A stretch of DNA of 10,000 bases from Nitrospira sp. (lineage in GTDB: Bacteria; Nitrospirota; Nitrospiria; Nitrospirales; Nitrospiraceae): NCBI GenBank assembly GCA_020216985.1, contig JAIWOH010000183.1, positions 1 through 10,000 of the forward strand, given 5' to 3'. Numbering within the stretch: position 1 is the first letter of the stretch; the number at the start of each line of letters is the position of its first letter. The position numbers and the translations under genes were made by a program. Of the stretch, positions 6,251 to 10,000 are shown piece after piece. A model generated the notes under the pieces. It ran no database searches. It was not told the origin of the DNA and was given only the letters and a program-made list of their open reading frames with translations.

Positions 6251-6370
6251 CGAACAGGCAAGTTTCTCGTAACGGTTGACGTGGAGACGCCAAGAAACGC
6301 CGGGTCGAACGGATCGACCATGCGTTCGATTTCTCTCGAGCGCAGATTTCGAAAGCGGATTCACGCAAAC

Positions 6371-7738
6371 TTAAGATGGCTTGAGCTCCTTAAAGATCTT
6401 CCAGGTTTTGAGCAACTCCACGGCCTTTTGTAATTGGACATCTTCCTCGGGCGAAAGATCGCCCCCCGCCTCCGCCGTTGCAGCCGGCGGAGGCGAGCCG
6501 GCTTTGGCGCCGGCTTCGTCCGTCGACTTCCCCGCAGGAGACGCCTGATCCTTGCCGGCCGGAGACTTTCCTCCCTTCCCCTCAGAATCTTTCTCACCCA
6601 CGTGGTTCTCGGTCGCCTTGGCGACGGCCGGCTGCGGCGCCTTCACCACGATGTCCGGCGTGATCCCCGTCGATTGAATGGTCCGTCCCTTCGGCGTGTA
6701 ATACTTGGCCGTCGTCAGACGCAGCCCCGATCCGTCGCCGAGCGCCAGAATGGTCTGGACCGATCCTTTGCCGAATGAGGTGGTTCCGACGACGACAGCC
6801 CGTCCCCAATCTTGAAGGGCGCCGGCCACGATCTCCGAAGCGCTGGCCGATCCCTCGTTTACCAACACGATGAGGGGAAGATTGTCCAACTGATCCTTGG
6901 CCTTGGCGAACCATTCGTCTTTCTTCCCGTCGCGGCTCTTGGTGTAGACGATCAGTTTCCCGCTCGGCAGAAATTGCTCGGAGACGTCGACCGCAGCGGT
7001 CAACAGCCCGCCGGGATTGTTCCGTAAATCGATGATGACGCCCTGGACCTTCTGCTCTTTGAATTGTTTGATGGCCTTGGCCAAATCTTTGCCCGTCGAT
7101 TCTTGGAATTGCGTCAACCGCACGTACCCCAAATTGTTTTCAATGACTTTCGACTTGACGCTTTCGATCTTGATCGTATCCCGGACCAACGTAAACACAA
7201 GGGGTTCGGGCGTGCCCTCGCGCTGGACCGTCAAACTCACCTTGCTCCCCTTTGGTCCCCGCATCTTTTGGACCGCGTCCATCAAGGAAAGATCTTTCGT
7301 CGTCTCATCATTGACCTTGACGATGAAATCACCGGCCTTGATCCCCGCTCGATGCGCCGGAGTTCCTTCAATGGGCGCAATCACGGCCAAACGATTGTCT
7401 TTCACGCCGATCTGGATCCCCACTCCTCCGAATTCTCCTTTAGTCTCGACCTGCATCTCCTTGTACATTTCGGGCGTCATATAGGCGGAATGCGGGTCGA
7501 GCGTCGCGAGCATGCCGCGAATGGCGCCTTGGATCAACTCCTTCGGCTTCGTCTCATCGACATAATGGCGCTGAATCTGATTCAGCACTTCAGAAAACGT
7601 CTTGAGTTCTTCGTAGGTTTCACCGGCATAGCCGGTCCGCTCCCACCCCTTGCCGATCAAAATCCCGCCGAGGAGCGCGATGGCGATCATCGGCCACACT
7701 ACCCAAGACCTTCGCCGCGGCTGCTGTTCCATCATCAT
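6371..7738 (-). CDS. ctpA: Carboxy-terminal processing protease, S41 family (CtpA/Prc-like)
   Basis: This envelope serine protease has 455 residues. An N-terminal basic stretch and one hydrophobic segment (about 12-29) form a signal anchor or uncleaved signal peptide, placing the enzyme in the periplasm. Residues about 100-185 form the PDZ domain (FGGVGIQIG at 103-111, GTPAHRAGIKAGDFIVKVND at 125-144). The protease core follows with YVRLTQF at 205-211, IIDLRNNPGG at 235-244, catalytic S299 in GSASASEI and K324 in SFGKGSVQ, with Q328 completing the usual Ser-Lys-Gln set; the 25-residue Ser-Lys spacing is as in CtpB. YYTPKGRTIQ at 346-355 is also typical. Residues about 371-428 are a low-complexity Pro/Ala/Gly/Lys linker with SPAGK twice, followed by a helical tail. 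The start is the first of three consecutive ATGs, preceded by GAAGGG. It follows envC after 51 bases, so co-transcription is likely. Confidence 0.95.
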   Translation of the reverse strand: MMMEQQPRRRSWVVWPMIAIALLGGILIGKGWERTGYAGETYEELKTFSEVLNQIQRHYVDETKPKELIQGAIRGMLATLDPHSAYMTPEMYKEMQVETKGEFGGVGIQIGVKDNRLAVIAPIEGTPAHRAGIKAGDFIVKVNDETTKDLSLMDAVQKMRGPKGSKVSLTVQREGTPEPLVFTLVRDTIKIESVKSKVIENNLGYVRLTQFQESTGKDLAKAIKQFKEQKVQGVIIDLRNNPGGLLTAAVDVSEQFLPSGKLIVYTKSRDGKKDEWFAKAKDQLDNLPLIVLVNEGSASASEIVAGALQDWGRAVVVGTTSFGKGSVQTILALGDGSGLRLTTAKYYTPKGRTIQSTGITPDIVVKAPQPAVAKATENHVGEKDSEGKGGKSPAGKDQASPAGKSTDEAGAKAGSPPPAATAEAGGDLSPEEDVQLQKAVELLKTWKIFKELKPS

Positions 7739-7789
7739 CCCATCCCTTCATTCATCCATCGAACATTCGGCCCGCGCTCCGCGCGGGAA

Positions 7790-8974
7790 TCAACGCCTCG
7801 CCAACCATTGAAGCGGATCCACCGGCTCGGTTCCCTGACGCAGCTCAAAGTACAAGGTATTTTCCCCGATGACGCCCGTGTCTCCCGTTTCCCCAATAGG
7901 ATGCCCACCGACAACCTGCTCCCCGACTTTTGCCAAAACCTTCGACGCATGGGCGTACAAAGAAAAAAACCCGTTGCCATGATCCAGAATTATAACGAGT
8001 CCGTAGCCTTTCAACCAGTCCGCATAGACCACCGTGCCAGGCATGACCGCCTGAATCGCGCTACCGTCCTTCGTCCTGATCTCAATTCCCTTGCGCTGGA
8101 CGTAGGTATCGAAGGTCGGATGCTTTTGTCGGCCGAAAAAGGAGATCACCTGCCCTTCGACCGGCCATGGTAACGTCCCCTTCCCTATGGACGGAGGAGG
8201 ACCGGATATCGACGGGCGCTTGGCAATACCTTGGCGACGGGCTTCCAACTGACGCAACAACCCATCGACTCGGGACGCGGATCGCTCAAGCTCTTCGACC
8301 ACTCGATCGTAAGCCTCTTTTTCTTGCCCAATTTTGACCAAATACACTTTCTTTTGCCTCTGAAGCGATTGAATGTCCGCCAGCTTTTTCTCGATGCGTT
8401 CTTTGAACGTCATTAAGCCGGCGCGAGCCGCCGCCCGCTGCCGCTCGGCTTGCTCCATCCGCATCAAATCGGTTTTAAACTCGCCCATCAATTCATAGTC
8501 TTTATGAGTCACCGTCGACAAGTATTGACGACGACGTTGAAAATCCACGTAAGAGTCCGATGCCAGCAGCGCCTTCACGTATCCGAACCGCCCCTCCATA
8601 TACTGGGCCCGCATACGCGCAAGAATGGCTTCGCGCCGCTCCCGCATGCCGGCGCGCATCACGCCGATTCGTTCCGTAATGTCCTCGATCTCCCGATCTT
8701 TCTTCCGTAGTTTCCTCATGATGTCCTGGTGATCCTGACGATGACGGATCAACTGCTCATCCAGGGACTGGATACTTTGCAACAGCGACTCCCGTTTTTT
8801 TTCCGCTTCGTTCGCCTGCTTCCGTTTTTCTTGAATCTTGTCTTTCAGTCGCTCCAGCGCTTTTCGCTCTCGCTCGATTTTCTCGGTGATGGAATCGTCG
8901 GCGAACACGGATTCCAATCCGGCTTCCACCGCCGCGCAGCAGAAGGCGACCGCCAACAGCCGCTTCACCTTCAT
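7790..8974 (-). CDS. envC: EnvC-like murein hydrolase activator (degenerate LytM/M23 domain)
   Basis: The 394-residue protein has a signal peptide (1 to about 25, SVFA before DD), long coiled coils (about 28-125 and 160-250), a Pro/Ser/Gly linker (254-268) and a C-terminal LytM domain (269-394). In active M23 peptidases zinc is held by HxxxD and HxH motifs. Here the first is replaced by RKGIE (294-298) and the last His is absent (LYFELRQG, 374-381); only H342 in YAHASK remains. This is the pattern of E. coli EnvC, which is not an enzyme but activates periplasmic amidases when FtsEX, through the FtsX loop, relieves its autoinhibition. YADWLKGYGL at 317-326 closely resembles the E. coli EnvC segment from memory. 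The ATG overlaps the ftsX stop as ATGA, with GGAG 10 bases upstream; an in-frame GTG at 8995 was not chosen because it would lie before the signal peptide. It probably acts in septal peptidoglycan splitting. Confidence 0.92.
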   Translation of the reverse strand: MKVKRLLAVAFCCAAVEAGLESVFADDSITEKIERERKALERLKDKIQEKRKQANEAEKKRESLLQSIQSLDEQLIRHRQDHQDIMRKLRKKDREIEDITERIGVMRAGMRERREAILARMRAQYMEGRFGYVKALLASDSYVDFQRRRQYLSTVTHKDYELMGEFKTDLMRMEQAERQRAAARAGLMTFKERIEKKLADIQSLQRQKKVYLVKIGQEKEAYDRVVEELERSASRVDGLLRQLEARRQGIAKRPSISGPPPSIGKGTLPWPVEGQVISFFGRQKHPTFDTYVQRKGIEIRTKDGSAIQAVMPGTVVYADWLKGYGLVIILDHGNGFFSLYAHASKVLAKVGEQVVGGHPIGETGDTGVIGENTLYFELRQGTEPVDPLQWLARR

Positions 8975-9870
8975 CGCCGCCGTTCTCCAACCCACAGCAG
9001 TGAGATCATACTGCCGACGACTCCCAACCCCATCCCCACCGCAACGAACGCCGCGGAAAGGGAAAGAGGGAAAAACGACACCAGCTCTTCAAAGCCGTGA
9101 AATCGGCCGACCGAGCCGATGTGATGCCTGAATACCTCGAATCCCACTTTGAGCATCCCCAACGCCAACGCGCTCCCCGCTCCCCCCAGCACCGCGCCTT
9201 CCAGCAAGTAGGGGATGCCGATGAAGGCGCCGGTCGCCCCCACCAGCCGAAGAATTTCGACTTCCTCCCGCCTGGCGAAGAGCGCGAGCCTGATCGTATT
9301 GCCGATAATGGTCACTGCGGCGGCAGACAGAACCGCGCCGACGGCGATCGCCGTCAATTCGAGATAGTGAATGACTTCAGCCAATGCGTCGATCCATTCT
9401 CGATTATAATCGATCTTTGCGACTCCGGCCATGCCGCCGACGCGCTCGGCCCAACGCGCGACCGCCTCCGGCGAGCGAAAATCCGGCGCCGGAGTGACCA
9501 CAAACGACGCGGGCAGTGGATTTTCCCCGAGCCCTTCAAGAAGGTGAAAATCGGTCGGAAACTGGGCTCGAAATTCGCCCAACGCCTCTTCCTTCGAGAT
9601 GTAGCGAAGAGCGGCGACCAGTCGATCCGTCCGGAGTCGATCCTGCAGTGTTTGGACCTCCTCCCGCGACACCGCATCATCCAAATAGACGATGATCTTG
9701 ATGTCTTCTTGCAGCCAGTTTGCGGCGTTGCGGAGGTTGACGTAGGACAGCAAAAAAATACCCACGCAGGCCAGCGTGAACGCCGTGGTCAAGATCGCCA
9801 CAACCGTGGTCATGCGGTTCGTCCGCAAATTCGCATAGGCCTCGCGGACCAGATACCAGAGCCACCTCAT
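8971..9870 (-). CDS. ftsX: FtsX, cell-division ABC-transporter-like membrane protein
   Basis: FtsX pairs with FtsE to form an inner-membrane complex that transmits ATP hydrolysis to periplasmic hydrolase regulators at the septum. The 299 residues fit the family. Predicted membrane segments lie at about 22-43, 170-192, 220-245 and 270-294, with a large periplasmic domain between the first two (about 44-165, beginning LQEDIKIIVYLDD). The cytoplasmic loop after helix 2 carries NTIRLALFARREEVEILRLVGA (first residue 191), the conserved coupling segment of FtsX, and the N-terminus is the usual short basic cytoplasmic tail (MRWLWYLVREAYANLRTNR). The start ATG is preceded by GGAAG at short spacing. 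It follows ftsE after 17 bases and overlaps envC by 4 bases, so the three subunits of this pathway are co-translated. Confidence 0.96.
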   Translation of the reverse strand: MRWLWYLVREAYANLRTNRMTTVVAILTTAFTLACVGIFLLSYVNLRNAANWLQEDIKIIVYLDDAVSREEVQTLQDRLRTDRLVAALRYISKEEALGEFRAQFPTDFHLLEGLGENPLPASFVVTPAPDFRSPEAVARWAERVGGMAGVAKIDYNREWIDALAEVIHYLELTAIAVGAVLSAAAVTIIGNTIRLALFARREEVEILRLVGATGAFIGIPYLLEGAVLGGAGSALALGMLKVGFEVFRHHIGSVGRFHGFEELVSFFPLSLSAAFVAVGMGLGVVGSMISLLWVGERRR

Positions 9871-9887
9871 ATCTTCCGAAGCCTCAC

Positions 9888-10000
9888 CTAGCCGGGCCCT
9901 TGCACGACGGTTCCTTGCACCAACGTCAACGCGCGTCGGTTGGCCAGCGTCATGACATGGGGGTCATGGGTCGCCACCACGACGGTGGTCCCTCTGGCAT
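9888..10000 (-). CDS. ftsE: FtsE, cell-division ATP-binding protein (C-terminal end only)
   Basis: Only the last 37 codons are in the window. They translate to a typical ABC ATPase tail: a hydrophobic strand (TTVVVATHD) containing the H-loop histidine, then PHVMTLANRRALTLVQG and a short end VVQGPG before TAG. The assignment to FtsE, rather than another ABC ATPase, rests on this tail pattern and on ftsX following after 17 bases in the same direction. Walker motifs and the signature lie beyond the right edge. Confidence 0.9.
   Translation of the reverse strand, partial: ARGTTVVVATHDPHVMTLANRRALTLVQGTVVQGPG

Larger units (their letters stand above)
6070..6370. other. Intergenic region of about 300 bases, rich in inverted repeats
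   Basis: This gap separates the end of the S41 protease gene from the start of the MinD-like gene. It contains, on plus coordinates, a 5-bp stem hairpin (6109-6123), an 8-bp perfect inverted repeat (6127-6151), a -10-like box (6157-6162), an AT-rich stretch (about 6160-6195), a 10-bp perfect stem (6210-6250), and a TCGAACG/CGTTCGA repeat (6305-6311 and 6323-6329). No convincing gene and no tRNA was found. Neither strand shows a GC-rich stem followed directly by a T-run, so no canonical rho-independent terminator is called for the S41 gene. Confidence 0.6.

Noticed and set aside
7790..8167. EnvC LytM domain as an active zinc endopeptidase
   Set aside because: The HxxxD ligands and the last histidine are missing, as in amidase activators.
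7064..8173. A 369-codon open frame on the plus strand
   Set aside because: It lies wholly opposite the S41 protease and EnvC genes, shows no domain and crosses their boundary; a by-product of GC-rich codon use.
8975..8995. GTG start extending EnvC by 7 residues
   Set aside because: It would place extra residues before a normal signal peptide; the ATG overlapping the ftsX stop is the better start.
9097..9891. A 264-codon open frame on the plus strand
   Set aside because: Antisense to ftsX, His/Arg/Gln-rich composition typical of a shadow frame.

Overview
The window looks like chromosomal core DNA from a GC-rich, diderm bacterium, most likely a member of the Nitrospirota (Nitrospira-like). 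The inference rests on a combination of genes. An actinobacterial-type proteasome ATPase (Arc/Mpa) and a Dop-type deamidase, which outside Actinobacteria are known mainly from Nitrospirota and some other phyla, share the window with an FtsE-FtsX-EnvC division module typical of Gram-negative envelopes. No mobile element, tRNA, rRNA or CRISPR array was seen. Ten of the eleven genes lie on the minus strand.

Layout, read in the direction of minus-strand transcription (right to left). (1) 10000-6371: the end of ftsE, then ftsX, envC and a carboxy-terminal processing protease (S41) form a compact run. The ftsX stop and envC start overlap as ATGA. FtsEX is expected to gate EnvC, whose LytM domain here lacks zinc ligands, so EnvC should activate amidases rather than cut peptidoglycan itself. 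The S41 protease is another periplasmic, envelope-facing enzyme. (2) 6370-6070: about 300 bases without a gene, holding two clear inverted repeats and a candidate promoter for the next gene. (3) 6069-5080: a MinD/ParA/FlhG-like P-loop ATPase with no motility or division partner beside it. (4) 4582-5061, plus strand: a small stand-alone helix-hairpin-helix protein that matches only the N-terminal part of family X DNA polymerases. (5) 4468-2611: thiS, thiG and a ThiE/TenI-family gene, a thiazole/thiamine biosynthesis operon. Its ThiS carries 30 residues after the C-terminal glycines that should be free. (6) 2598-1: a good sigma-70-like promoter followed by arc (mpa) and the start of dop, the first two genes of a pupylation/UBact-proteasome operon that continues off the left edge.

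Working together: Arc unfolds tagged proteins for the 20S proteasome, and its C-terminus here (GHYL) resembles the GQYL docking tail of Mpa. Dop deamidates or removes the ubiquitin-like tag. The tag, ligase and core particle genes would be expected beyond position 1. ThiS, ThiG and the ThiE/TenI protein belong to thiamine thiazole synthesis. The items most worth a second look are the masked ThiS C-terminus, the choice of start for Arc, the mixed ThiE/TenI active-site residues, and the inverted repeat at the predicted start of the MinD-like transcript.
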